NCBI GenBank assembly: GCA_973895155.1
Contig: OZ316894.1
Coordinates: 22,072,001 to 22,136,000, forward strand
Length of the DNA: 64,000 nucleotides
From: Marsupella aquatica
Lineage: Eukaryota; Marchantiophyta
Direction of reading: 5' to 3'
In this document: positions 32,531 through 41,893 of the stretch, piece after piece
How the letters are laid out: each line of letters begins with the position of its first letter
How positions within the stretch are numbered: position 1 is the stretch's first letter
Made by a program: the position numbers and the translations under genes
The notes under the pieces: generated by a model
What the model saw: the letters and a program-made list of their open reading frames with translations, nothing else
The model's database searches: none
Told to the model about the DNA's origin: nothing

Positions 32531-35500
32531 TTAGGGAGAGGTCTCTTCATCTCCCTCGACCTCTGGCAGCACATAAAACTCAATATATGAGACTCTACCT
32601 CCTTGTGTCTGGGGGTTGTAGTTTGGATCAACCTGCTGTTGCTGTGTGTGGGTGGGTCGTATCGATATAAGATGCTGCACCTTTAAAAGACCGCTAATCC
32701 CGACTGTGATCTTACTTCCGCGATTGTCTTTCAGGATTGTGCTGGGGATATTTGCTGTGGTTGCTCGTAGATATTTGTATTTGTACCTGAAGCTCAAAAA
32801 ACAGAAATCTGAACTCAATGATAGGATAAGCATGCAAATAGGGGACTTACTGGAAGACGATCTCTCAGACATGAACAGAGTCACAAACCTTCCGCCAAAT
32901 TCAATCACATGACTTGTCCACTTTAATTCAGATGCAATTCATATGCGGTTAACATCGTATCAAACAGAGGAAGCAAAGCCAGCTCTATGTCGGGGCATTA
33001 CTTGTATGAGACCTCTCGATCACACTGAAACGCAATAAACAGATCTGCTTGTGCATTATATAGAAACTGGATCTGCACGCAAAGTGGCAAATCAATAAGC
33101 GCGATTGTAATGGGAATTCTTCAAACACCTTTTGGACATAAGAATGATGAGAGGCGTTAATACAATACCTGCAGATCGCAATAACATACAACAGAAAATT
33201 CATGTCCTCAGTAATTTCGTCTCCCCTTTACCTGAAATTGATGTAGTCATTTCCTGACTGTAAATACAGAGGGCCTTCTAATTGCAAGAGCACGCACGTC
33301 ACGACAGAAGAAGCCCAACTGACTGAAAAGTCTCCAAAACGCAAATAGACACATAAAGGGGAGAGAAGTTTATAAGACCTCCAAATCACCATGGCCTTCT
33401 CCTTTAAAAATCACTCGAGGGGGATTTGGGCACATTGTCAGTGAAATGTTTGAACCCGGCCACTCCAGATCTTCAATGGCATCCTTTAGGGCAGCCGACT
33501 GTCATTGAACAGTTTAGAGAAAATACGCAAACAAATGAGTTTGGCGAGGGACAATAGCACTATGCCCGTGCTAATGTGAGACTAGAAGTTTGATACATCA
33601 GACTACATTCTCTAACCTTCAAGCGAATACAAGGTTCGTTCCCAAATGATACGCGAGTTACTTCCACAACTTGTAAAAGTGAGAACAGACTTTAACAGCA
33701 AAACTTGTCGGTGACAGATCACCACTGATGTCTTCAATGCTATAGTCCCGCGGTACTGTGTCAGGATCTCGGGTCGAGATCCATGCATTTATGCAAGTAT
33801 CGTGGGCATCGATCAATCTGGACAGGCAGCAAAAGGATTGTCAAAACCTCTCGGATAGATGACACATTCATGAAGGAAGAATTTAGATGGGAACTGGTCC
33901 ATCGATCCCAGTTTGCTTGCCTGAAATGCAAGGGCCCATAAAGAAGACTCTTCATATGTGCTAAATCCCATTTTCATGCACTTTCACCAAAAGGCGCACA
34001 GAACTTTGTCCAGAACATGCAGTTAGTTATTGAATAGAGCACGCACTTGAGTAAAAGTTGCATCTCATCAACTGGGTATCGGAGCTCCAGTGCAGTGGTT
34101 CCTGAAGAAGAGGTGAACGTATTGAGAGAGTCCACAAGTAACGCGAGACTAACTCCAAACTTTGATCTCCCTTGAAGCTGGTAGTCATAATTCCTGAAAA
34201 GCTGCAACAACAGAAGAAATCTATCGAATTAGGTCATATTTGTATGATTAATCTCAGTCTTTCAAACAAAGTCGATTCGAGTTTAGTGCCGAAGGCTTAG
34301 GGATACCTGTCCTTGGAACATCACAAGCATACCTTCAACGGTCAGGTTTGCCATAACTTATGCTTCTTCCACTTTCACCCAAGAGTTCTTGGAAGGAAAT
34401 TTGAAGAAACGATATAAGCCCCAAAACCACTCGTTGCCACAAATGAATAATCGAACACGATGAGTCTGTCTAAGAACTCTATCCTGAACAAGGTACTCAG
34501 ACTACTTTAACATACGTACTTACAAGACAGAGAAACAGTGGAAAATAAATCATCCGCATCTCGTTTTGGTTCGTTGTGACAGAGGGCACAAACCCGTTCT
34601 GTCAATGGAGTCATCCTATTTCTTTCTAATCTCCTTGCGTTTCCAGGATGAAGAATTTTCTCTAATTTGGTCATTACCATTGAGATACGTAGGTACGGCA
34701 GAAGGGCAAGAATTTAAAATTAGTAAAATTCAAAAAGTCTAGATCAGTGACAACCGAGCACTGTGCCTGCAAATTCCATCTCCTGGAGAGTATCATCTAT
34801 GATATGATAATGACCATCCTTGATATGTCTCCTTGAACGCCAGCCCCACTCAACACTTAGCAGAGGTGTGTGCAGCTAAATCCCATAGATGATGCAAAGT
34901 CAAGTAATCAATAGAAATTTCTCGACAACTCAACACAATTCAAGACCTAAGGCTTACGTCCCCACACAGAAAATACCTCTTTTCTAAAGAAGACTCGGGC
35001 CTGCATGCAACCCCATTCTTCCACTGTGATCACAATGCCATGCTCTGAAAGCTCACACACTGCATCCTGCTCATACGTAGTGATGTATTGTCAGATGACA
35101 CAGTCCACAGCTCAGGAGCATGACCGTATATTTTCTGTCCATGACATCACCAACTAGGAGCAGGCTGATTGCAAACAATCCCCAAATGTAGAGCATAGAC
35201 TTATACAATTGCCAAATCGATTCTTGTGTCTGATTAGTCATGTAGCAACGATCAGGGTTCTTAAAACCCAATTTCTCTTGAAACTTGAGCCTTGAAGCCC
35301 GACAGGTTAGCCCGGTCCTGAGAAGCTACTGGACAGGTAGTTGGGCTAAGCAAAATTGAAGAAAAAATTTGAAGAATAATAAAAACCTGCTGTCTCTTCC
35401 AGTGCACAGACGTGAGCGCATCCACCAAACCCTGGACATTATCCAGCAAACACCTCAATTGCCCTTGCGCCCTCGGAGGTGACTCCAACTCCGAGCTCAT
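32531..35500 (-). CDS. RAD1 checkpoint clamp subunit (9-1-1 complex), 7 exons
   Basis: Seven exons in transcript order: 35500-35387, 35066-34977, 34201-34047, 33817-33691, 33498-33379, 33072-33002, 32786-32531. Every intron is GT...AG, the reading frame is kept at each junction, and the sum is 933 nt (310 residues plus TAA). Key blocks: CLLDNVQGLVDALTSVHWKR (start), DAVCELSEHGIVITVEEWGC, KFGVSLALLVDSLNTF with LELRYP, PDTVPRDYSIEDIS, SAALKDAIEDLEWPGS, ADLFIAFQCDREVSYK, YLRATTANIPSTILKDNRGS, GLLKVQHLISI and VSYIEFYVLPE (end). These match the plant RAD1 family. With RAD9 and HUS1, RAD1 forms the PCNA-like ring loaded at damaged DNA to activate ATR signalling (known for the family). Length is normal (about 300) and no exon is broken. 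An upstream in-frame ATG at 35512 would add four residues. Of the long unspliced frames only parts are coding. Confidence 0.93.
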
Positions 35501-36469
35501 TGTCCCACACAAACATTCAGGACACCTACGTCACAGCGAGACTAACGTTCCCAGCTTCTGCAGGCTGAATTGCACTTCACACACGAAGCCCACAATTGAT
35601 GTTCTGTCACTAATTACTTTGAGGCCCGTGAACAGAGATTTGCGGTAACGAAAGGGCGCTACTGCCACGGCTTCAGGGAAGCTAGAAAGAGAATGACTCC
35701 AGCAACATCACTTGTTCTTTCACTGCTGATGTACTGCCCACTGCTTCTTGATTCCTGCTTCACTCGGAAGTACAAAAGGGTTTAAGCTCAGCGCAATACG
35801 TTTGATACCTGCTACTCAGCCTGCACTCCCAAGACGTAGCTGCAAATTTTCTTGCTTTAAGTGAGCTCATCTCATCGACCTCTCCGTTTCTCTAAGACAA
35901 CAAATCGGTAATAGACTTTCATCAGCTTTGCACTGTATGACTTCAGTTGAAGCACCCTCACGAACATTGCTTTGCAGTAACCAAATAGAGATATGAAAGT
36001 CATGATTTGTGACATGCCCAAAATGTTTACAGCTCTCAAAATTCGCTCAGCTGGCTGCAGAGTCTTCCATCATACATGCGGAAATACATCTCGCCTGTTT
36101 ATTGGCGGGAAAGGGAGCTGAGCTGACGACAGTCTTACTAATAATTAGAGACAGATAATAGCGTAGAGTACAAAAATCTGTCAAAGATGGGAGATATACA
36201 ACTTTGTCAAGAAGTGTGACAGCTTCAGAATAGACCATTTGGAGGTCCAGAAATTTTCAATTTTTTTCAGCGAGATTTCATCATGGCAACGAAGTAAACA
36301 GATTATACCTTTTAGGTCCAGTCTATACTTCATCAGCAATTTGTGCCTTCGCCTTGCCATCAAGAAAATTTCCACCTCTTGCATATCAAAGTCACTCTTC
36401 AAACAAGAATCATAAACAGCATTTTTTTTAGTGTGGAGAATTAGCTACATTCCACCTCTATTAAAAGTC
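35501..36469. other. Upstream region of RAD1; no other gene recognised
   Basis: The first few hundred bases should hold the RAD1 promoter and 5' UTR. Minus-strand frames at 36047-36402 have no recognised domain. Confidence 0.35.
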
Positions 36470-36670
36470 TTGTCCACTTTAGGCAAAGATTTGTTACAAG
36501 AGTATTTTTATCTTCCATTCACGAGTTTCCCACTTAGACACAGACCCCAATAGCTAGAATCTAACAGTTGCGCCTAAATCTAGAGAGATCTGACCGTCAA
36601 AAACTAATATTGGTAAATTTGATGAGGAGATGCCTACCATCTTGCCACCCTGGCAAAGAAGGAAACACCT
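36470..36670 (-). repeat. Dispersed family A, inverted copy
   Basis: The reverse complement contains GTTAGATTCTAGC, TTGGGGTC, AGTGGGAAAC, TCTAGATTTAG and AAGGTGTTTC in the order found in the family A copies at 3530-3790, 10860-10965 and 19715-19845. Confidence 0.55.
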
Positions 36671-36833
36671 TAAAATTATGCTGGTTTCAACCTATAGGTA
36701 GCTTAGTTTGTGACAGACATGAAGTTTAATAGGTTTATAGTTATAGTTATGAACATTTGTGCAATTCTTTTTCTTGGGGGCAGTGGGGAAGTAATTGGGG
36801 CAGTGGGGAAATTTTAATTTACAATATTGTCAC

Positions 36834-36866
36834 TATTTTTTTATATTTATAAAAATGTCACTGTTT
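36834..36866 (+). repeat. Left terminal inverted repeat (core)
   Basis: Matches the reverse complement of 39517-39550 with one gap and a few substitutions; the shared string includes ATATTTATAAAAATG. Confidence 0.85.
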
Positions 36867-36895
36867 ACATATATAATTCCCCTAGCATCTCTGGG

Positions 36896-37960
36896 ATGAG
36901 GTTCGAGCACCTCAGGGACTGCTTCTCCCCCGATGACTCGGCATCGGGTTTCCAGGAGTTGTTCCAGGTGTGTGCTCATGTTGCAGGTGGCCGCATTCCG
37001 CCTGTTGTCGCTCGGCTCTTGGGGGTGTGTCGGCTCATGGCTTTGGCCAAGGAGATGGGTGGTGTTCGACCCCTGGCCATTGGGGAGGTCCTGTATCGTC
37101 TGGTTAGCCGCTGCATTTGTTTACAGATGAGGGCACCGTTTGCTTCACACTTCTTCCCCCACCAGTTCGGCGTGGCCACCCCGGGCGGTTGTGAGAGCGT
37201 GGTACATGGCTTGCGTGCCGTTTTGGACCTCCACCCTGATTGGGGGGTCATTCAGGTGGATGTTGCCAATGTCTTCAACTCTGTCTCCCCTCGTGTGATT
37301 TTCGAGGAGCTTTGGGATGCTGGGGGGGAGATTGCATCCCTCATCCCTTTTGCTCGGGCTTTTTATGAGACCCCTGCCCCCTTGGTCTACTCTGACCATC
37401 TGGCGTCTGGGACATACTCCACCATTATGTCAGAGTCCGGCACCCGGCAGGGGGATCCCCTTGGTGGTGCGTTGTTTGCCTTGGCTCATCTTCGGGCCAT
37501 CCGGGCATCTTCCGGTGCTTTTCCAGGTTGCCTGTTCCCCTCTGTTGCTGACGATACTCACATTGTTGCTCCTGCCTTGCTTCTTGGAGATGCCAATATC
37601 CATTTTGTTCAGCAACTTGCCATTATTGGTTTGTCAGTACAGCCTAGGAAGTGTGGGGTCTGGTCCCGTCTTCCTCTCCCGGACTCATTCTCCCCCCCTC
37701 TTGATATCCCCATTAGACATGATGGCATTCGGGTCCTTGGGGTGCCGTTTGGGGGGACGGCGGCCTTTGAGCAGGAGTTTCTTCAGTCTGCCTTGGACCA
37801 GGATGTTGCGCACCTTGACCAGCTGGTGGCTTTGGGGGATGTCCAGATTGCCTTCTTGATTCTGGTTTTGTGTTTTGTTCGCCGACCATCATACCTTCTG
37901 CGGACGGTCCCCCCCACCCCAACGTTTTTGTCTTGCTCTCTTCCTTTGACACCACCGTGA
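36896..37960 (+). pseudogene. Reverse transcriptase domain of the TIR-bounded element
   Basis: About 350 residues from MRFEHLRDCFSPDDSASGFQ. RT motifs are in order: GGVRPLAIGEVLYRLVSRC (fingers), PHQFGVATPGGCESVVHGLR, VIQVDVANVFNSVSP (motif A with catalytic Asp), SGTRQGDPLGGALFALAH (motif B), FPSVADDTHIVAP (motif C, a VADD box with both Asp present), LSVQPRKCGVW and IRVLGVPFGG. The catalytic residues are intact. The frame is lost near 37900-37940 at a C-rich run. The start is not preceded by an endonuclease or ORF1; only about 60 bp separate it from the left TIR. Codon use is markedly GC-rich compared with the AT-rich flanks. The VADDTH box and lack of an N-terminal APE endonuclease separate it from the two L1-type LINEs in this window. 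Confidence 0.82.
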
Positions 37961-38469
37961 TGCGGGTCTTTGGTCACCTCATCGGTCCTGGAGCCCTTGA
38001 TGGAGAGGATGGTTCTTTTGCGGCTAGGCAGGCATCTCTGCCCCCATCGGGAGGTGGTTTGGGGGTGTCGTCGGCTATGGTTGCTGCTCCTTGTGCGTTT
38101 CTTGGCAGCTGGGCGCAGGTGGCCCCCGCCTTGGCGTCACGTTTCATTGTGGACCTTCGGCCTATCCTCTCTGACTCGGTCATGGGAGTGGAGAACTGAG
38201 CTCTCCCTTTTCAGATCCAGCTTCGTCATGCCCAGTCCTTATTACCGGAGGATGTGCAGAGCGTGGTCCCTGCTTTTGAGGGAGTTATTTTGGACAGTCC
38301 CGACCGAGTTCAACAGGTGATCTTTGATCGCATGCACCGATTCACCCTTTCTAGCATGCTTTCCGACGCACCCTTTGACTTGGTTCGAGCGCGTCTTTTA
38401 TCCGGTTCGGGCGTTGGTTCGGGGGCTTCGGGCGTTGGTACGAAAGGTAATTTAGGGTTTAGGGTTTAG
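37961..38469 (+). pseudogene. Connector region, frameshifted
   Basis: Continues the element's protein in two further frames. FDTTVMRVFGHLIGPGALDG continues to SRFIVDLRPILSDSV (frame ending about 38199). A second block, VQSVVPAFEGVILD-like (QSVVPAFEGVILDSPDRVQQ) to FDLVRARLLSG, covers about 38254-38405. The intervening frame changes mean it is not translatable as one protein. The segment then runs into an inverted-repeat scar. Confidence 0.6.
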
Positions 38470-38589
38470 GAAGTGGTGAAGACAAAAGAACTCATACGAA
38501 AGGGGGCCCCCTAACCAACGCCCGAACCAACGCCCGAACCGGATCACTAAACCCCCTTTCGTATGAGTTCTTTTGTCTTCACCACTTCC
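38402..38589. repeat. Interleaved inverted repeats with telomere-like tract
   Basis: Arm 1 (38402-38438, CCGGTTCGGGCGTTGG...) is inverted at 38515-38542. Arm 2 (38469-38506, 38 bp) is inverted perfectly at 38552-38589. The order is 1-2-1'-2', so the arms interleave rather than nest. Between arm 1 and arm 2 lie nearly three TTTAGGG units (38451-38470), the plant telomere repeat. This interrupts the coding region between connector and nuclease domain. It looks like the scar of a local template switch or break repair with a captured telomeric microinsert. Confidence 0.9.
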
Positions 38590-39294
38590 ATGCGCCTCCG
38601 TCTTGGTCTTCCCCACCCATGCCTCCTTGGGCAACCCACATGTGTTTGTGGAGCGCCCTTGGATAGGGGGGGAATCCATATCCTACGATGTGGTCATGGT
38701 AGTGAGCGGACGGCGACACACGATGACATCCGGGATGTGGTAGCCGCCATCGCTCGTGATTCCGGGTATCATGTTATGATGGAGCAACGACATGTGTTAC
38801 CACCCCGGGATGGAGTACTGGACAGGCGTCGGGCTGATTTGGTTTTCTCTCGCGCTGGTGTTCGTGCCCTTGGGGATGTGGTTGTTGCTGACTCCACTAG
38901 TGGAGCCAATTTGGCGTCCGCTGCCCACATCCCAGGTCATGCTGCCACGAGGGCTGCTCGCCTCAAGGAGGAGGCTTATGCTACGCGTTACCCAGGGGAC
39001 CTTTTCTACCCGTTTGCCGTGGAGGTCTTTGGAGCGCTGCACCCGACTTTTGACCAGTTCTTGCACTCCTGTGCGGTTCATTATGTCGAGCGGCGGCCTT
39101 ATCCACCAGTCTCTGTTATCACATCCTTTTTTAGACAGAGGGTTTCCATTGCACTTCAGCGTGCACAGGCCTTCACTATCCTTCGTAGAGGCGAGGCGGT
39201 TGGAGTCCGGGCATCTAGTCGGATTCCATTGCTTGACCCCCCTATGCAGTTCACGACAGAGCTTTATCAGGCCCTTCACTTTGCCGTTGGGTAG
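38563..39294 (+). pseudogene. Zinc-knuckle and restriction-like endonuclease domain
   Basis: About 240 residues in one frame. First a Cys/His cluster, CVCGAPLDRGGIHILRCGHG then HDDIRDVV (C-x-C...H-x3-C...H, a zinc knuckle). Then the pattern EQRHVLPP, RRADLVF, GDVVVADST and a basic helix, as in PD-(D/E)XK nuclease folds of R2/R4-like retroelements. After it comes a helical C-terminus (FYPFAVEVFGALHPTFDQFL, FFRQRVSIALQRAQA, TELYQALHFAVG). The final TAG is at 39292-39294. The in-frame ATG at 38563 lies in the inverted-repeat scar and is not the original start. The nuclease assignment rests on motif order and position after an RT; it is not confirmed by alignment. Confidence 0.65.
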
Positions 39295-39516
39295 TCTTTA
39301 GGTTTGTGTGTCCTTTGTTCTCCTTGGGCTGGGCTTGTGCCTAGTCTTTTTTGTTTTTGCTCTTTGGCCTTTTGGCCTTTTTTCTTGTTTCCCTTGATTG
39401 GGTTTTTTGGCCTGTGGGATCCTGTCTCCCGGTCCAACGCCTCCTGCTCAACGCCTCCTGCTCTTTGGCAGTTTGATATATATTAGTTACCTTGGTAAAC
39501 TTATCATCCCTATAAG

Positions 39517-39550
39517 AAACCGTGGCATTTTTATAAATATAGAAAAAATA
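39517..39550 (-). repeat. Right terminal inverted repeat (core)
   Basis: Reverse complement of the left core at 36834-36866. Outside it, AATATTG motifs and AATTAAAAACTGGTGCCC mirror the left end more weakly. Confidence 0.85.
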
Positions 39551-39676
39551 AGAAGAATATTGTGAATATTGTGACAAAGTAATTAAAAACTGGTGCCCTA
39601 ATATAATAATGTATTCTCGCCACGAGTACTTCCTCGAAACTCAACCGTGATGACCACAATAACCTAACCGGGGGAC

Positions 39677-39692
39677 TAGGGTTTAGGGTTTA
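39677..39692 (+). promoter_or_regulatory. Telo-box upstream of RPL5
   Basis: TAGGGTTTAGGGTTTA contains two overlapping copies of the plant telo-box (AAACCCTAA on the opposite strand). It sits about 140 bp before the RPL5 start codon. Telo-boxes near transcription starts are characteristic of plant ribosomal-protein and translation genes. Confidence 0.7.
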
Positions 39693-39828
39693 CCTCCCCT
39701 CTCCTCCGAGCTCCGGAGAAAACTCAGAAAGCAATCTGTTGGAGCACAGCAACAACAGAAGTGACGAGCGGAAGTGGAAGGAAGGTGTACATTTCTGTGC
39801 ATTCTTTGGTCTCCAATTGTTCGCAGCG

Positions 39829-40707
39829 ATGGCTTTCGTGAAACCGCAGAAGAGCAAGGCCTACTTCAAGAGGTTCCAGGTCAAGTACAAGCGCAGGAGA
39901 GCTGGAAAGACCGACTACAGAGCGAGGGTTCGCCTCACTACTCAAGACAAGAACAAGTACAACACCCCGAAATACAGGTTCGTCGTTCGATTCACGAACA
40001 AGGACATTGTGGCACAGATCACTTATGCGACTCTTGCCGGAGACATCGTCCTGGCCGCAGCCTACTCCCATGAGCTCCCTCGATACGGAGTGAAATTTGG
40101 CCTCACCAACTATTCGGCAGCGTACTGCACTGGTCTCCTCCTCGCCCGAAGAATTTTGAAGAATTTCGAACTTGATCAGGAATACGTCGGCAACACGGAG
40201 GCTACCGGAGAGGATTACAACATCGAGGCTGGAGACGAGGCGAGGCCGTTCAGGGCTCTCCTGGACGTAGGGTTGGTCCGAACTACCACTGGGAACAGGG
40301 TTTTCGGAGCGTTGAAGGGTGCTTTGGACGGCGGTTTGGATATTCCCCACTCGGAGAAGAGATTTCCAGGGTTCAACAAGGAGGAGAAGTCCTTGAATGC
40401 CGACATTCACCGGAAGTACATTTTGGGTGGACATGTCGCCGATTACATGAAGATGTTGAAGGAAGATGCTCCTGAGAAATATCAAAGCCAGTTCTCGAGC
40501 TTCGCCAATGGGGGAGTGGAACCTGAGGCACTTGAAAAGATTTACCTGGATGCTCATGCAGCCATCCGTGCTGATCCGTCGGTCAAGCTGACCGAGAAGA
40601 AGGCCCCTGCTGAGAAGAAATCTTGGAAGATGAAGAAACTGAGCTACGAGGAGCGTAAGGCTAACCTTGTGGCGAGGTTGAATTCTGTCAACGAGGAGGA
40701 CGAGTAA
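39829..40707 (+). CDS. RPL5: 60S ribosomal protein L5 (uL18)
   Basis: 292 residues in one exon, starting at the ATG of [20 protein letters not shown] rather than at the in-frame ATG 90 bp upstream. It matches eukaryotic RPL5 along its length: [36 protein letters not shown]-type block (here [20 protein letters not shown]), [10 protein letters not shown], the [20 protein letters not shown] signature, [30 protein letters not shown], and the lysine-rich tail with [15 protein letters not shown]5 binds 5S rRNA with RPL11 in the 60S central protuberance. Length is normal (about 295-300). The absence of introns is unusual for a plant RPL5, but the telo-box and intact frame argue for an active gene rather than a dead retrocopy. 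Confidence 0.97.
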   Translation: MAFVKPQKSKAYFKRFQVKYKRRRAGKTDYRARVRLTTQDKNKYNTPKYRFVVRFTNKDIVAQITYATLAGDIVLAAAYSHELPRYGVKFGLTNYSAAYCTGLLLARRILKNFELDQEYVGNTEATGEDYNIEAGDEARPFRALLDVGLVRTTTGNRVFGALKGALDGGLDIPHSEKRFPGFNKEEKSLNADIHRKYILGGHVADYMKMLKEDAPEKYQSQFSSFANGGVEPEALEKIYLDAHAAIRADPSVKLTEKKAPAEKKSWKMKKLSYEERKANLVARLNSVNEEDE

Positions 40708-40750
40708 GGGAGTTTTTCTGACATGTGAAACTCAACCGCACCGAATATTC

Positions 40751-41088
40751 ACCGGCATCCTGACTTCTTTGGTCGAATTGCGGACCAGTGGCACTGCGCA
40801 GAGTCAGTCAATTTATTTGACCGTAGAAAACGCACTTGCTGGAGAATTTTGGTCTTTTTATCAGCATTCGCATGATCTTATTCTCCCAGTTTTCAGAATG
40901 TTTTGTATTCCGATCTCCTCACCGGGATCCTAACTTCTGTGATCATGTTGCGGAGTATTGGTTAGACGCAGATTTACTCAAAATCATTTTGACCGTCCAA
41001 AACACACTTGCTATAGAATTTCGGCCTTGTTATCAGCGTCGCATACTCTTATTCTCCCAATTTCAGAATGTTGTGTGTTTCGATTCCA
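40751..41088 (+). repeat. Tandem duplication, ~170-bp unit, in RPL5 3' region
   Basis: Two copies (about 40751-40919 and 40921-41088) share ACCGG.ATCCT.ACTTCT, TTGACCGT, AACRCACTTGCT.GAGAATTT-like blocks, TTATCAGC.TCGCAT and TCAGAATGTT. The first copy lies just after the RPL5 stop and probably within its 3' UTR. An AATAAA occurs after the second copy at 41116. Confidence 0.85.
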
Positions 41089-41893
41089 ATTGCGCTCAAT
41101 GTGGTTTCTAAATCGAATAAACAATCATTCTCTTACCATGGATTGAGCTAGAAAAGCTTACTCATTCTCGGGTCCGAGTCACTTTGGAGACTCTTCTTGT
41201 GAGTCCTTCTGCAGACAGGCGAAGCTAGTTCGGAAGAATTCTTCTCAACGGATTGAGATGGTAGTTTGAGTTGCATTTTGTCATCTCCTCAGCTGACTTT
41301 GTTGCTTCTTTTATTTTTGAGATAAGGTCCGTTGCACTTTCACGACTTTGAGGTATCAGAGTGATACAAAATTGAACATAAATTGAGTCTGAACCTAATT
41401 CTGCCTGACATGCGTATCACCTCTTACTGTTGGAACAACCGTTCTTTGGAGTTCATGTGCCTCCTGGTCACTATTCCGTGCAATAGATCTTGCCTATGCT
41501 AGTCACCCGGCGACAAAGAGACGATAGATTTTCAACAACGAATACTGATCGCACTTGCGGACAAAGAGTTGTGACTCATACATTTCATAGTTCCTTCATG
41601 GAGCTTTTATGAGCCCTGGTTGGATTGTTCCGTTCAAATCGAGAAGTACCCTAGTTCCCAAAGTGATGTGTCATTCTATTCAGATTCCTTAACTTTGAGC
41701 AACCATACAGATGCAGTAAGTCTGTTGCTTGATGCAAACGCCTCTTGCTACTAAGTGCAATGATGAGATACCTACTTGCATCTTGGGCACAGAACCAATC
41801 CAACCTAACTGAAAAAGAATCAATGACGAGCAGACACTAATCTATGATACATTGCTGCTCGAAACAATTGGACAGACTCCCCTCATCTCCAGA
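41089..41893. other. Intergenic between convergent RPL5 and DnaJ genes
   Basis: Only the 3' flanks of the two convergent genes; an AATAAA at 41116-41121 could serve RPL5. No further feature is seen. Confidence 0.4.

Larger units (their letters stand above)
36797..39599 (+). mobile_element. TIR-bounded element carrying RT and nuclease-like ORFs
   Basis: A 2.8-kb unit with an inverted repeat at its two ends. The core is 36834-36866 against 39517-39550 (TATTTATAAAAATG, YCACKGTTT, over 30 bp with few mismatches). Weaker similarity extends outward (ACAATATTG, TTAATT) to GGGGCAGT... at 36797 and ...ACTGGTGCCC at 39599; TAAT flanks both sides as a possible target-site duplication. The left terminus (GGGGCAGTGGGGAA) is itself duplicated. 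Inside, on the plus strand, are a reverse transcriptase, a linker broken by frameshifts, and a C-terminal zinc-knuckle plus endonuclease-like region. This internal order is that of a non-LTR retrotransposon with a restriction-enzyme-like endonuclease, yet non-LTR elements do not normally have TIRs. Either a DNA transposon carries or captured the RT module, or this is a distinct element class. Confidence 0.72.

Noticed and set aside
33761-33955. Minus-strand frame at the RAD1 locus, and a second frame there reading ASKLGSMDQFPSKFF
   Set aside because: Joining this frame to the real exon would require a 30-nt intron; the true acceptor at 33818-33819 links exon 33817-33691 in frame to exon 34201-34047 instead.
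36827-36895. N-terminal part of the RT frame before MRFEHLRD
   Set aside because: These codons lie in the terminal inverted repeat and immediately after it; they are very unlike RT and are not counted as part of the protein.
39341-39577. Minus-strand frame starting MSQYSQYSSYFFYIYKNAT
   Set aside because: Its resemblance to the start of the plus-strand RT frame (FFYIYKN.TV) is only the terminal inverted repeat read in both directions.
39739-39828. Upstream in-frame ATG for RPL5
   Set aside because: The 30 extra residues do not occur in RPL5 proteins, while MAFVK at 39829 matches the family start.
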